Assembly: GCF_023502205.1 (NCBI RefSeq)
Contig: NZ_JAMFLG010000045.1
Span: forward strand, 1-33,477
DNA from: Aquiflexum sp. TKW24L
GTDB taxonomy: Bacteria; Bacteroidota; Bacteroidia; Cytophagales; Cyclobacteriaceae
DNA length: 33,477 nucleotides
Reading direction: 5' to 3'
Shown: positions 10,101-18,257 of the stretch, piece by piece
How positions within the stretch are numbered: position 1 is the first letter of the stretch
Layout: each line of letters opens with the position of its first letter
Notes under the pieces: model-generated
Database searches by the model: none
Told to the model about the DNA's origin: nothing
Seen by the model: only the letters and a program-made list of their open reading frames with translations
Translations under genes and position numbers: made by a program

Positions 10101-12110
10101 TGCCGGATCTGCGGTCCAGGCATAGGTGTAGGTTCCCTCAGGAGCAACATCCGAGCTTAAGGTAATTGATTCTCCCTTGCAGATATCTTGATCCTCCCCT
10201 GCATCTACCACAGGTAGTGGATTGAGCGTAAACTGTGTGGATTTCTGGACAGTTCCGCAGGAATTGGTGACTTCGAGGGTGATGGTTTTTATGCCCGGAG
10301 TATTATAGGTGATGGTTCCGGGATCTAAGGTATTGGCAGTAGCAGGAATCCCACCTTCAAATGTCCAGTTGAAAACTGTCGCATCTGTGCCACAGAACCT
10401 TACATCCGCCACGGGATTTAGGACAAGTTCTCCGCAGGCATCGGGCACATTGTCTAGGTTCACGATAGGTGGCGCAAAAACAGAAATAACCTCAGCTGCT
10501 GTAAATACCCCGCAATTGGTCGTCAGCGTCTGGGTAATTATATAGTTTCCCGGACCGGTAAAATTGAAAACGGGATTGATGGACTTTGCGGTGCTTCCCT
10601 CGGCAAACTCCCATGATCCGCCGGTGCTGCATTCCCCGCCTTCGAAGGCCACAGACCAAGTAAGGAAATTTTCTATTGGGGCACAGGTTTCCAATAAATT
10701 TGAAGAATTTGTAGCTGAGACCTGAATCGGTCCGCAACCTTCCGTTTTATCAATTTGAAAGGCAGCAATGGGTTCAGGTATGATGCAGATTGTTTCGCTG
10801 ACTTCTTCGATTCCACATCGGTTGCCCGAAATCAGCTTGATGGTATAAGTTCCCGATTCGGTAAATTTCGGGGTCAGGATCATGGATCCATTCTGCCAAG
10901 AATTGGGGATATTGGGATTGGGCCTTGTTCCTAAAGTATTTCCTGCACTTAATTCCCAACCTGTTGAAGGGCTGATTTCCCAGACAAATTTTCCTGTATT
11001 GGTACATTGACCGTTGTTGTTTACTTCATTTCCATAAAGTGTTTCATTCCTGATATTGAAAAAAGTGTTTTGGCAGTAAACTGAATCTGCCAATCCGATG
11101 ATGGGTTCAGGTTTTTCAGTAATATATATGGGTACTACCTGGGCGGAGGACGCAGAGCAGGGATTTACTGCTAATATGGTGGCGGAAAAAGAATTTGGGA
11201 AACCCTGACCGCCGGATTTTCCACAGGAAGTTTCAGTGAAAACATGGCTGACAGTGGCTGGTGGGGGGTGATTGAAGACTTGTGGGGGAGTTCCGTCCGA
11301 GAATGTTACCGTGTAGGTAGTTCCTTCCGGGTTGTTTTCAGTTCCGGTAATGGGAAAGGTTAAAGCCTCACCCGAACAGATGTTGGTATTTCCCGGATTT
11401 CCAAAACCGACAGCAGGATTTGATCCAATGAATACCCCAATCTTTTTTGTGATAGAGCAGCCGTTTCCTCCTACTATGGTATATTCCAGGTAAAAAACCC
11501 CAATTGGATAATTATGGGTGACCTCATCCCATTCATTGGCCACGAATGGTTCCGAGCCATCTCCCCATTCGATCGTGTAGGAGACATTTGTCTCTTTGGT
11601 AGTGGAATTGTTGTAAAAGGTAAAGGATGAAAGCTCATTTTCACAGACGATAAAAAATGGAAGGTTTTCAAAGTTATTATCGTCTCTATCACTTCCCACA
11701 TCTGTGTTTGGAACTTGTGCTATTGTAATGGTTTGACTTGTTTCATCAGAAACATCTAGAGAATCAGTGACTGTTAAGGTTACAGTAAATTCTTGAATCC
11801 CATTTCCTTCAGATACATATGAGTATGTTGGTGAGGGCTCACGTGAATTTTTCCCGTCTCCAAATTGCCAGAAATAAGTCAATTCAGCCCCGGTTGATGT
11901 ATTTGTAAATTGAACTTGAGAGGAGGAACAATTATTTTCCGCTTGATATGTAAAACTCGCAACTGGCGGGTCATTTTGAAAATTTAATTGATTTATGATA
12001 AAGTTAGGTTCCCAAGGATTATTTGAGATTATCAACATAGCACTAACACCACTTACCAAAAAAAATAAGGCCAGATAGAATAATACGAAAAGCTTTTTTA
12101 AGGTACTCAT
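7164..12110 (-). CDS. Giant T9SS-secreted PKD/SprB-repeat protein with gliding-type C-terminal domain
   Basis: A 1648-residue cell-surface protein. The N-terminus has a hydrophobic signal segment (residues ~6-28). PKD-type beta-sandwich domains follow, with FGDGK near residue 83 and a WGDGS variant near 183. A long run of PKD/Ig-like, Cys-containing domains extends to about 1000. From about 1010 to 1440 there are five or six SprB-type repeats, recognisable by C-x-G-x-x-D-G near the start and a GG-x-x-P-Y/F-x-x-x-W core, spaced roughly 75-85 residues. Another PKD domain (FWDFGDGN) lies near 1510. The final ~85 residues are a CHU_C/type-B sorting domain beginning VPNVFSPNGDGVND. Such proteins are exported by type IX secretion and act as adhesins or surface filaments. 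The gene is intact and coupled to the PorP/SprF gene. Its ligand is unknown. Confidence 0.93.
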   Translation of the reverse strand: MSTLKKLFVLFYLALFFLVSGVSAMLIISNNPWEPNFIINQLNFQNDPPVASFTYQAENNCSSSQVQFTNTSTGAELTYFWQFGDGKNSREPSPTYSYVSEGNGIQEFTVTLTVTDSLDVSDETSQTITIAQVPNTDVGSDRDDNNFENLPFFIVCENELSSFTFYNNSTTKETNVSYTIEWGDGSEPFVANEWDEVTHNYPIGVFYLEYTIVGGNGCSITKKIGVFIGSNPAVGFGNPGNTNICSGEALTFPITGTENNPEGTTYTVTFSDGTPPQVFNHPPPATVSHVFTETSCGKSGGQGFPNSFSATILAVNPCSASSAQVVPIYITEKPEPIIGLADSVYCQNTFFNIRNETLYGNEVNNNGQCTNTGKFVWEISPSTGWELSAGNTLGTRPNPNIPNSWQNGSMILTPKFTESGTYTIKLISGNRCGIEEVSETICIIPEPIAAFQIDKTEGCGPIQVSATNSSNLLETCAPIENFLTWSVAFEGGECSTGGSWEFAEGSTAKSINPVFNFTGPGNYIITQTLTTNCGVFTAAEVISVFAPPIVNLDNVPDACGELVLNPVADVRFCGTDATVFNWTFEGGIPATANTLDPGTITYNTPGIKTITLEVTNSCGTVQKSTQFTLNPLPVVDAGEDQDICKGESITLSSDVAPEGTYTYAWTADPASPIQNANTKTPTIKPSETTTYSVLVRNTVTGCVNSDAVTITVLPAPVVGFSIPDQVICSGETTAPVTLLSDPLGFEIEWDAQANGVQGVIESGINLIPTQTLKNTSNNPIEVIFSAKIVAEDLGACEELVAVYKITVNPEPVYLDETLEICSETALNFTPQGLVQGSLFTWTVVAEPNISGATDATEPVTAIQNILINNTNQPGIVTYQITPYIGVCPGAPFTLTVTVQPRPSIAFSLPDQTLCTGTSNEPIIISSDVANATFTWTAIPNGAQGVALSGTGNTIPVQSLTNPTPNPVTVTYQVIASVGTQAICSGTPQVYRITVNPSITLPNNVSDFSGFGISCFGANDGKITANPTGGNGNFIFTWTGPNGFTANTSIIENLIPGGYSVLIEDEFGCSISRDYSITQPEALQVSLVSTRDVFCKGDATGRIEVAASGGIISQPYRYNWTRNGQPFPANGPILQNILSGTYQLTLVDNNNCAVSTGPIVIKEPDTRLAIQITKRDISCYEAFDGQIDLTVTGGVAPYEINWDFGSKLTSFQNVGPGTYTVTVSDQAGCILTQSVSIVDAPVFKINSQVKQITCFGKNDGAIDLNIEGGTEGVNIKWDNGQELPGLFNLAPGTYGVTLTKFGICPIRSEYNIIQPDPLVLEPTVTDALNCNNPQSGSIQVNVAGGTPPFTFRWSNGSTQQNLTNLSSGPYSLEVRDANGCLTQGSYIIKRPAPLEVVTVRNTRVVCEPREIIEEFTIAIAGGVPPYSIQWSGGEASQGGLKMSTNRSGLFILNITDGAGCTYRESYQVDDSNVVLNTDIKSIGYDQNGSFLVGIPITFENKTIGNIITYFWDFGDGNTSSETNPTHTYQKGGKYVVILQAIDANGCIQEIKREIEITDFFLVVPNVFSPNGDGVNDYFFPKFVNITKVEFWILNKWGETIFYTQDINSQGWDGKVGGDYAMPGNYVYRLKFETVDGRVQTQTEVFLLLK

Positions 12111-12283
12111 CTATTCAACAATAGTAAAATGTACTATATATACATACTTGTGCGGAATATACTGATTGTATCTCAAAAAATGATTCTACAGGCTAAAATT
12201 CCAACTGAAAAGTTCTGGAATAAATCAATTTTTCTCTTTCACAGAAAAGAATGAAGGTGTTGTTTAAATAATCATAAAGGAAT

Positions 12284-13090
12284 TTACAAAAATGAGGTGT
12301 CCTCAGAAGCTTCCTTTGTCATTTTTTCTGCGACATCTTTTCCAAGATATCCATCGATCAAATAGTGGCCCACATAGAGCAAAGGTGTTAAAAGAATGGC
12401 TACGCTGAATTTGTAGACATAATTGATGATCGCGACCGAGGCCACCTGTGCCCAGCTCCAATTTCCGAAAACATAGAATGCAATTCCCAATACCACAAAG
12501 GAATCAACCAATTGAGAAACCAACGTAGAGCCGGTGGCCCTGAGCCAAATCATTTTGGGACCTGTTATTTTTCTTAGTTTTTGGAAGACATACACATCGA
12601 TCAACTGCCCCAAAAGGAAAGCTGTCAATGATCCTATGATAATTCCCAATCCTTGCCTAAAAATCATATTGAAAGCAGTGTCTATATTGAAGGGATTCCC
12701 ATCAGCATCAGGGGTATTGACCTCCAACCAAAATGCTGCAGGTGGAAGGACGGTGACCACAGATATGACAATAAAAATGTATGCAATAAAAAAGGCAGTC
12801 ATGAAGCTGATTTTCCTAACTCCCTTTTTTCCGTAATATTCGTTGATGATATCGGTAGTAATAAAAACCACAGGCCATATCACCGCACCTGCAGTCAGGT
12901 TGAAGTCGAGGATATAGTCTCCGAAGATTTTCCAGCCCACAGGCTCGATTCCCAAGGTCATTTCCCCAGAAAAAATCTTTACACCGATGATTTCAGCCAA
13001 AATCGCATTGGTCAGAAAAAGCCCGCTCAGAATAATGAACAGATTGGTTTTTTTGGATTGAAAGGACATTTGGTTGAGGCTTTGCTCCAT
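12284..13090 (-). CDS. yhhQ: Queuosine precursor transporter (VUT/YhhQ family)
   Basis: A 268-residue integral membrane protein of the YhhQ/VUT (COG1738) family, which imports 7-deazaguanine precursors used to make queuosine in tRNA. About six hydrophobic segments are visible. Family signatures include AEIIGVKIF in the first helix, FITTDIINEYYGKKGVRK between helices, and a helix with GQLIDVYVFQKLRKITG. The ATG at 13090 was chosen; a second ATG seven codons later (MSFQSKK) is also possible. It starts 30 bases after the RNase Z stop on the same strand. The two genes may be co-transcribed, giving a loose tRNA-maturation/modification theme. Substrate assignment is by family only. Confidence 0.88.
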   Translation of the reverse strand: MEQSLNQMSFQSKKTNLFIILSGLFLTNAILAEIIGVKIFSGEMTLGIEPVGWKIFGDYILDFNLTAGAVIWPVVFITTDIINEYYGKKGVRKISFMTAFFIAYIFIVISVVTVLPPAAFWLEVNTPDADGNPFNIDTAFNMIFRQGLGIIIGSLTAFLLGQLIDVYVFQKLRKITGPKMIWLRATGSTLVSQLVDSFVVLGIAFYVFGNWSWAQVASVAIINYVYKFSVAILLTPLLYVGHYLIDGYLGKDVAEKMTKEASEDTSFL

Positions 13091-13120
13091 AAATGCGTTT
13101 GGTCAATAAGAGGAGATGTA

Positions 13121-14035
13121 TCAGACAGGATAGGTGCTTCCTTCTACGCTTAACAATGAGTTTTCAAAAACGGATTGAGCTTGGTCTAAAATAGGTGAGA
13201 GATCTTTGTACCTTGAGGAGTAATGACCTAAAAGCAAAGTACCCACACTTGCCTGTTTGGCAATCATGGCTGCTTGTCTTGCAGTGCTGTGTAAGGTAGT
13301 TCCTGCCCGGAACTCCTCCTCGTCCCCAAACGTGGCCTCATGATAGAGAAGGTCCACTCCTTGAATATAATTCACAATACCCGGATCAAATACTGTGTCG
13401 GAACAGTATCCATATTTTTTTGACTGTTTGGGCGGGTAGGTATATTCTTCCACTTTGTACAGGATGTTGCCATCCGGATCTTGAAAATCCTTTCCTTCAC
13501 GCAAGGACAGAATAGCTTCTATAGGTAATTTATTTTTCACCAATTTTTCCTTGACCATGTTTCGTAGTCCAGGCTTTTCCTCTACCAAAAACCCGGTACA
13601 GGGGATTCTGTGTTGCAGTGGAAATGTAAATACCCTAAACATTGGCTCTTCCAAAATCAGGTTTTTGCCCTCTGCGATTGTGGGGACAAAGCGCAAAGGG
13701 AACCCCAATTTTGTGTCGGTATATTTGAGTTGGGTGGTGATGATCTCGTCTAATCCGCTCGGCCCAAAGATGGTCAAAAGCCTTTCCCTTTTGACCAAGT
13801 GGAAACTTGAGATCAACCCCATCAATCCATAGAAATGATCCCCGTGAAGATGGGAAATAAAAATAAAATCAATCCTGCCAAATTTCAGCCTGAACTTGCG
13901 AAGCTGAATCTGTGTCCCTTCTCCGCAATCGATCAATAAAAAAGAATTGCCCACGGATACCAGTTGTGATGTCTGGTTTCTTCCGTGGGCAGGAATGGCG
14001 GAATTAGATCCTAGGATGGTGACTTCAAAATCCAA
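13121..14035 (-). CDS. rnz: Ribonuclease Z (tRNA 3' endonuclease)
   Basis: A 304-residue metallo-beta-lactamase-fold endonuclease that trims the 3' trailer of tRNA precursors. Zinc ligands are visible at His62, His64, Asp66 and His67 in SHLHGDHFYG, with later ligands in YHEATF and LLLGHYSSRY. The conserved N-terminus VTILGSNSAIP fixes the start. The only codon able to start the frame before it is TTG at 14035, because the next in-frame Met is in GLMGL near residue 71. A purine-rich AGAGGAAG lies about 8 bases upstream, inside the end of the STAS gene. The TTG comes two bases after the STAS stop, so translation is probably coupled. Both tRNA genes in this window lack an encoded CCA, which fits a requirement for RNase Z plus CCA addition. 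Confidence 0.94.
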   Translation of the reverse strand: MDFEVTILGSNSAIPAHGRNQTSQLVSVGNSFLLIDCGEGTQIQLRKFRLKFGRIDFIFISHLHGDHFYGLMGLISSFHLVKRERLLTIFGPSGLDEIITTQLKYTDTKLGFPLRFVPTIAEGKNLILEEPMFRVFTFPLQHRIPCTGFLVEEKPGLRNMVKEKLVKNKLPIEAILSLREGKDFQDPDGNILYKVEEYTYPPKQSKKYGYCSDTVFDPGIVNYIQGVDLLYHEATFGDEEEFRAGTTLHSTARQAAMIAKQASVGTLLLGHYSSRYKDLSPILDQAQSVFENSLLSVEGSTYPV

Positions 14036-14037
14036 AA

Positions 14038-14415
14038 TTAATCTTCCTCTTCTTGTTCTTTTCCTTCAATTTCATGGATAAAGACTGCTTCCGCAGCTTC
14101 CTCAATGGTATCTACAATGATGAAAACCTTATCCAGCATGGAAAGTTTAATTAATTTCATTACATGTTCCTGAGGAGCAGCAATAATGAAAATACCCCCA
14201 TTACGCCCAAATTCCCTGTTACCTACCAAAAGTGCACTCAGCCCACTTGAATCGGCGTATTTCACATTACTCATGTCGATGACCAGATTTTCATAACCTT
14301 CGGCCTGAACAGTCAAAAGTTCCGATTTGAGTTTTGGAGAAAGGGCTGAATCCAACTTCTCTTCCATTGGGGTAAAAATTACGTACTGTTCTTTTTTATC
14401 TACTGAATATTTCAT
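14038..14415 (-). CDS. STAS-domain anti-sigma factor antagonist-like protein
   Basis: A 125-residue cytoplasmic protein consisting of a single STAS domain. The hallmark NVKYADSSGLSALLVG places the conserved, potentially phosphorylated serine at the expected position. The C-terminus is a short acidic tail (EGKEQEEED). Such proteins bind anti-sigma factor kinases or act as partner-switch modules. No kinase, phosphatase or sigma factor lies nearby, so its partner is unknown. It is the upstream member of a tightly coupled pair with RNase Z (two-base gap). A 126-bp gap containing a long inverted repeat separates it from purC. Confidence 0.9.
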   Translation of the reverse strand: MKYSVDKKEQYVIFTPMEEKLDSALSPKLKSELLTVQAEGYENLVIDMSNVKYADSSGLSALLVGNREFGRNGGIFIIAAPQEHVMKLIKLSMLDKVFIIVDTIEEAAEAVFIHEIEGKEQEEED

Positions 14416-14480
14416 AGCAACTGATGTTTGAATATAGTCCTCAAATAAGGACGGTCTTTTATATTAATTATTGTGTATGG

Positions 14481-14539
14481 TGATTATCCGCAGCTTTCAT
14501 CCTGAACTTGGAGCTATTACCAAAAGTAGCGGATAATCA
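14481..14539 (-). promoter_or_regulatory. Inverted repeat between purC and the STAS gene
   Basis: TGATTATCCGC at 14481-14491 and its exact reverse complement at 14529-14539 flank 37 bases. The repeat lies three bases beyond the purC stop and about 65 bases upstream of the STAS start, both read on the minus strand. There is no T-tract after the distal arm, so a classical intrinsic terminator is unlikely. A long-range RNA hairpin, a processing site or an operator for the STAS-rnz unit are all possible. Confidence 0.5.
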
Positions 14540-14541
14540 TA

Positions 14542-15477
14542 TTAAATATTTTCCAATATGGCTTTTTCTATACTTCCTTCCAAATCTGTATAAGCAGATT
14601 TAACAAATGGCTCCCCGATAATATTTTCATAGAGTTCAATGTACCTGTTGGAGATTTCATCTATAAAAACATCCTTCATTTCCGGAACAGACTGACCTTC
14701 TTTTCCCTGAAAACCGTTTGCAATCAGCCACTGTCTCACAAATTCTTTGGACAATTGCTTTTGGGCCAAACCGGCATTTTGGTATTCCTCATACATGTCC
14801 GCATAGAAATACCTCGAAGAATCAGGCGTATGGATTTCATCAATAAGGAGGATCTGATCTCCATATTTACCAAATTCATATTTGGTGTCCACCAAGATCA
14901 ATCCCATTTCCTTTGCCATTTCAGTTCCTTTGGCAAAGAGTGCATGGGTGTATTTTTCTAATACTGCATAATCCCCAGCACTGACGATACCTTGTGCGAG
15001 GATGTCTTCTTTTGAAATATCCTCATCATGACCCTCCGATGCTTTGGTAGTGGGAGTGATGATCGGGTGGGGGAGTTTGTCGTTTTCGATCAATCCCTCA
15101 GGAAGGGAAACCCCGCATATACTCCTCTTTCCTGCTTTGTATTCCCTAGCAGCATGGCCGGCAAGGTACCCTCTGATGACCATTTCCACTTTGAAAGGCT
15201 CACACTTCTTTCCAATAGTGACGTAGGGATGCGGCGTGGCAGTCACCCAATTGGGGACCAGTTCAGCAGTTGCTTTGAGAAAACGGGCTGCAATCTGATT
15301 TAAAACCTGGCCTTTAAAAGGTATAGGCTTGGGTAAGACCACATCAAAAGCGGAGATCCTGTCAGTGGCGACCACAGCCAATTTGTCTTCAAAAATATAC
15401 ACGTCCCTCACTTTACCTATGTAAAAACCCACCTGGTTTGGGAATTGAAAATGGGTTTCTTTTATGGCTTTTTTCAT
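14542..15477 (-). CDS. purC: Phosphoribosylaminoimidazole-succinocarboxamide synthase
   Basis: A 311-residue SAICAR synthetase, which joins aspartate to CAIR in an ATP-dependent step of purine biosynthesis. The N-terminal nucleotide-binding part reads [29 protein letters not shown]. The middle has [14 protein letters not shown] and [26 protein letters not shown] matches the second family signature. At ~311 residues it belongs to the longer form of the enzyme, rather than the ~240-residue short type. It is a single gene on the minus strand, 59 bases after the stop of the MORN-like gene. It may have its own promoter (see 15495-15502). Confidence 0.96.
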   Translation of the reverse strand: MKKAIKETHFQFPNQVGFYIGKVRDVYIFEDKLAVVATDRISAFDVVLPKPIPFKGQVLNQIAARFLKATAELVPNWVTATPHPYVTIGKKCEPFKVEMVIRGYLAGHAAREYKAGKRSICGVSLPEGLIENDKLPHPIITPTTKASEGHDEDISKEDILAQGIVSAGDYAVLEKYTHALFAKGTEMAKEMGLILVDTKYEFGKYGDQILLIDEIHTPDSSRYFYADMYEEYQNAGLAQKQLSKEFVRQWLIANGFQGKEGQSVPEMKDVFIDEISNRYIELYENIIGEPFVKSAYTDLEGSIEKAILENI

Positions 15478-15494
15478 GAATTAAATCTATTTGG

Positions 15495-15502
15495 CAAAAA
15501 TA
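15495..15502 (-). promoter_or_regulatory. Candidate -7 promoter element for purC
   Basis: On the minus strand this reads TATTTTTG, an exact match to the Bacteroidota -7 consensus TAnnTTTG, ending 17 bases before the purC ATG. I could not find a well-spaced TTG -33 element, so the assignment is tentative. It would give a very short leader. Confidence 0.35.
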
Positions 15503-15536
15503 GAAAAAGATGACTGTTTTGGGGATTTGTATTTAA

Positions 15537-16706
15537 TTAATTATCGGTTTTTTCCAGCTTTTCTTTTGCGGGCTGTGGCACAGGCTTGCCTTCTTTGAAT
15601 ACACGCTCGGAAATCAAGTTTCCATTTTCATCAAATATTTTTTGGATTCCGTGTGGTTTTCCCATTCTGTAAAAAATGGACTCTTTTAGCTTGCCATTGG
15701 AATGGTAGATAAGTGCCTCTCCATCTTCCAAGCCATTTCTAAAATTGAGGATTCTTTCCTTTTGGCCGTTTTCGTAAAAACCCAAAATCTGGACTATTTC
15801 TCCATAGGAATTGAAAGTGGTGATTTCTGCAGTTTTTCCACTTTCAAAATAGCCGATTGCCTTGCCAATGATATTTCCATTTTTGTAATTGACTTCTTTT
15901 TCGACTTTACCACTTTCATAATAACTCTTAAAAGTTCCGACAGGAATTCCTTTTTTATACTTTCCCTGCTTGGCGATCTGTCCGTTTTCAAAATAAAAAG
16001 TCGCATCTCCTTCTTGGAATCCATCCTTGTACTCTATTCTGGAAGAAATCAATTCCCCCGGGTAAAAAGTAAACTGAGGACCGTTCAGCTTACCGGCTTT
16101 ATAGACTGACCTGTTTGTGATCTGGTTTTCTAGATAATTCTCCCTGATCTCAATTACTCCCTCATTGAAGTATATTTTTTCTACAATGGTCTCCGGTATT
16201 TCTTCACTGTACACCAAAGTCCAGTCATTGATTTTGTCGTTTTTAAATTGGGATTTTTGTTTGATTGCTCCTGATTCAAAATAGGAAATGATCTCACCTT
16301 CGATTTTATTGTCGACATAATATACTTCTTGGGAAATTTTACCCGAAGGAAAGTAATTGATGGATTTGCCTTGTTTTTGGTTATTGGCATAATTTACCTT
16401 GCGAAGGGTATCACCAGTCTCTGGATACCAATCGACAAACAAACCCTCTTTCTTACCATCTTTCAGTTGGCCAGTCTGCGCCAATTCCCCTGAGGCCAAA
16501 TACAGTTTGAAATCACCTTGAGGGACGCCATTGATGGTTTTGTATTCCTCCTTCAATAATTTCTTGTCCTCATCATAATATACCCTAACCAATTCCTGAG
16601 AGAAAACCGGAGCAAAAATCCCTAAAACAAAAAAGATTACTATCGCGAGTCTTATCAAACCGTATGGAATTTGATGATTTTGCGATAAAAGAAGGAGTGA
16701 TTTCAT
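15537..16706 (-). CDS. YwqK/MORN-like repeat protein, secreted
   Basis: A 389-residue protein built almost entirely of tandem ~23-residue beta-hairpin repeats of the MORN-variant type, with cores such as YFESGKTAEI, YENGQKERI and YHSNGKLKES. The family is often annotated as 'YwqK family antitoxin', but no toxin gene is adjacent and I would not infer a toxin-antitoxin role. The N-terminus has a hydrophobic segment at about residues 18-36 ending in FSQ, preceded by a polar stretch (SQNHQIPYG), which suggests export or membrane tethering. About a dozen repeats fill residues ~45-375. It is downstream of thiolase by 72 bases. Function is unknown. Confidence 0.85.
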   Translation of the reverse strand: MKSLLLLSQNHQIPYGLIRLAIVIFFVLGIFAPVFSQELVRVYYDEDKKLLKEEYKTINGVPQGDFKLYLASGELAQTGQLKDGKKEGLFVDWYPETGDTLRKVNYANNQKQGKSINYFPSGKISQEVYYVDNKIEGEIISYFESGAIKQKSQFKNDKINDWTLVYSEEIPETIVEKIYFNEGVIEIRENYLENQITNRSVYKAGKLNGPQFTFYPGELISSRIEYKDGFQEGDATFYFENGQIAKQGKYKKGIPVGTFKSYYESGKVEKEVNYKNGNIIGKAIGYFESGKTAEITTFNSYGEIVQILGFYENGQKERILNFRNGLEDGEALIYHSNGKLKESIFYRMGKPHGIQKIFDENGNLISERVFKEGKPVPQPAKEKLEKTDN

Positions 16707-16778
16707 TTGGAATTAAAGGGGTTGAGTAGGAATAAAAAAAATAGGGATAAAGGGACTTAACCCTTTACCCCCGAAATA

Positions 16779-17957
16779 TTATAGTTTTTCGATGACAATG
16801 GCTGAAGCTCCTCCGCCACCGTTACAGATTCCTGCTACGCCGATTTTACCTTTCTTTTGGTCCAAGACTGAATGAAGCGTGGTGATGATTCTGGCACCGG
16901 ATGCTCCGAGTGGATGTCCCAATGCAACTGCTCCTCCAAAGACATTTAGCTTGTCATTGTCAAGATGTAGTTCACGCTGGTTGGCTATGGCTACAGCAGC
17001 AAATGCCTCATTGATTTCGTAGTAATCTATATCGGCTTCCGTTAATCCTGCATTTTTGATTGCCTTTGGGATAGCCAATGCCGGAGCGGTGGTAAACCAT
17101 AGCGGGTCTTGGGCTGCATCTGCAAAGCCTCTGATTTTTGCGATGGGTGTAAGTCCGAGCTCCTCTACTTTTTCTTTGCTTGCCAAAACCAAGGCTGAAG
17201 CACCGTCATTCATCGTGGAGGCATTGGCGGCAGTCACCGTTCCGTCCTTTTCAAAAACCGGTCTGAGGGAAGGGATTTTGTCAAACATTACATTTTTGAA
17301 TTCCTCGTCTTCATCTATGATGATCGTTTCCCCTTTTCTTCCTGCGATTTCCACAGGGATTACTTCATCCTTGAAAGCACCGGATTTCCAGGCATCTGCT
17401 GAGCGTGTGTAAGATTGGATCGCATAAGCGTCCTGTTCTTCCCGGCTGATGTTCATTTCTTTGGCAGTATTGTCAGCACAATTTCCCATCGGGAATTTAT
17501 AATATGCTTCAAACAACCCGTCTTTGACAAGACCGTCTACGAGTTCTGCATTTCCATATTTGTAGCCAAATCTACCTTTTGGGATATAGTAGGGAACATT
17601 GGACATGCTTTCCATTCCGCCTGCCACGACGAGGTCATTTTGCCCGGTCATGATGGACTGTGCAGCAAACATGACCGCTTTCATTCCGGAAGCACATACT
17701 TTATTGATGGTGGTACATGGGACGTTATATCCTAATCCGGCCCCGATAGCTGCCTGACGGGCAGGTGCCTGACCGAGATTGGCAGAAATCACATTACCCA
17801 TCATCACTTCCTGTACTTCGGATGGATCTACTCCTGCTTTTTTGAGGGCACCTTTGATAGCGATGCTACCGAGTTCTATGGCGGTCAAACTTGATAGTTT
17901 CCCACCAAAGCTCCCCAATGGAGTTCTCACTGCGGCTACGATAAAGACTTCTTTCAT
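16779..17957 (-). CDS. Acetyl-CoA C-acetyltransferase (biosynthetic-type thiolase)
   Basis: A 392-residue thiolase catalysing reversible condensation of two acetyl-CoA to acetoacetyl-CoA, or thiolysis of 3-ketoacyl-CoA. The catalytic residues are all present and at the family's usual spacing: Cys88 in NKVCASGMKA, His348 in GHPLGASGAR, and Cys378 in CNGGGGASA. The length and the AGGMESMSN stretch are typical of acetoacetyl-CoA thiolases, but a broader chain-length range cannot be excluded. No acyl-CoA dehydrogenase or hydroxyacyl-CoA dehydrogenase gene lies in the window, so its pathway cannot be read from context. It is the first gene after the ~300-bp repeat patch that follows batC. Confidence 0.94.
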   Translation of the reverse strand: MKEVFIVAAVRTPLGSFGGKLSSLTAIELGSIAIKGALKKAGVDPSEVQEVMMGNVISANLGQAPARQAAIGAGLGYNVPCTTINKVCASGMKAVMFAAQSIMTGQNDLVVAGGMESMSNVPYYIPKGRFGYKYGNAELVDGLVKDGLFEAYYKFPMGNCADNTAKEMNISREEQDAYAIQSYTRSADAWKSGAFKDEVIPVEIAGRKGETIIIDEDEEFKNVMFDKIPSLRPVFEKDGTVTAANASTMNDGASALVLASKEKVEELGLTPIAKIRGFADAAQDPLWFTTAPALAIPKAIKNAGLTEADIDYYEINEAFAAVAIANQRELHLDNDKLNVFGGAVALGHPLGASGARIITTLHSVLDQKKGKIGVAGICNGGGGASAIVIEKL

Positions 17958-18257
17958 TTGGGTTTATAATTTAGATATGAGATTTGATATTTGAGATTCA
18001 AGAAGCAAACCCTTCGACTTCGCTCAGGGACCCAAATAGACAAAAGACAAGAGACACAAGATTCAAGACCTTCAACTTCGCTTTGAAAGCCGAGGGAAAC
18101 TATTCAGAATAGATAGGAAAAGGTTCAAGACTTAGATTCGCAATTTTCACATTTTACTTCTTACCTTTTACTTCTTACCTATTACCTATTACTTCTTACT
18201 TGTTACTTCGTACCTCCAAATTTCCAAACTCCCCACTTCCAACTTCCAAACTTCTAA
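17958..18257. other. Repeat-filled gap between batC and thiolase
   Basis: This 300-bp gap contains three separate 7-nt-period patches (17971-17998, 18038-18072, 18154-18257). It also holds an imperfect dispersed element at 18009-18032 of the type ACCCTTCGACTTCGCTCAGG. No gene is present. Any promoter for the thiolase gene would have to lie within or between these repeats. Confidence 0.7.
18154..18257. repeat. 7-nt-period array abutting the batC stop codon
   Basis: About fifteen consecutive 7-base units can be read without slippage. The first nine are variants of TTACTTC/TTACCTA. They then drift into CCAAACT/TCCAACT-type words. The array ends on the base directly beside the batC stop triplet (18258-18260). 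It is non-coding, and the period is kept even where the word changes completely. Confidence 0.8.

Noticed and set aside
15537-16706. Toxin-antitoxin role for the YwqK-like protein
   Set aside because: Only the family label suggests it. There is no adjacent toxin gene, and the protein appears exported.
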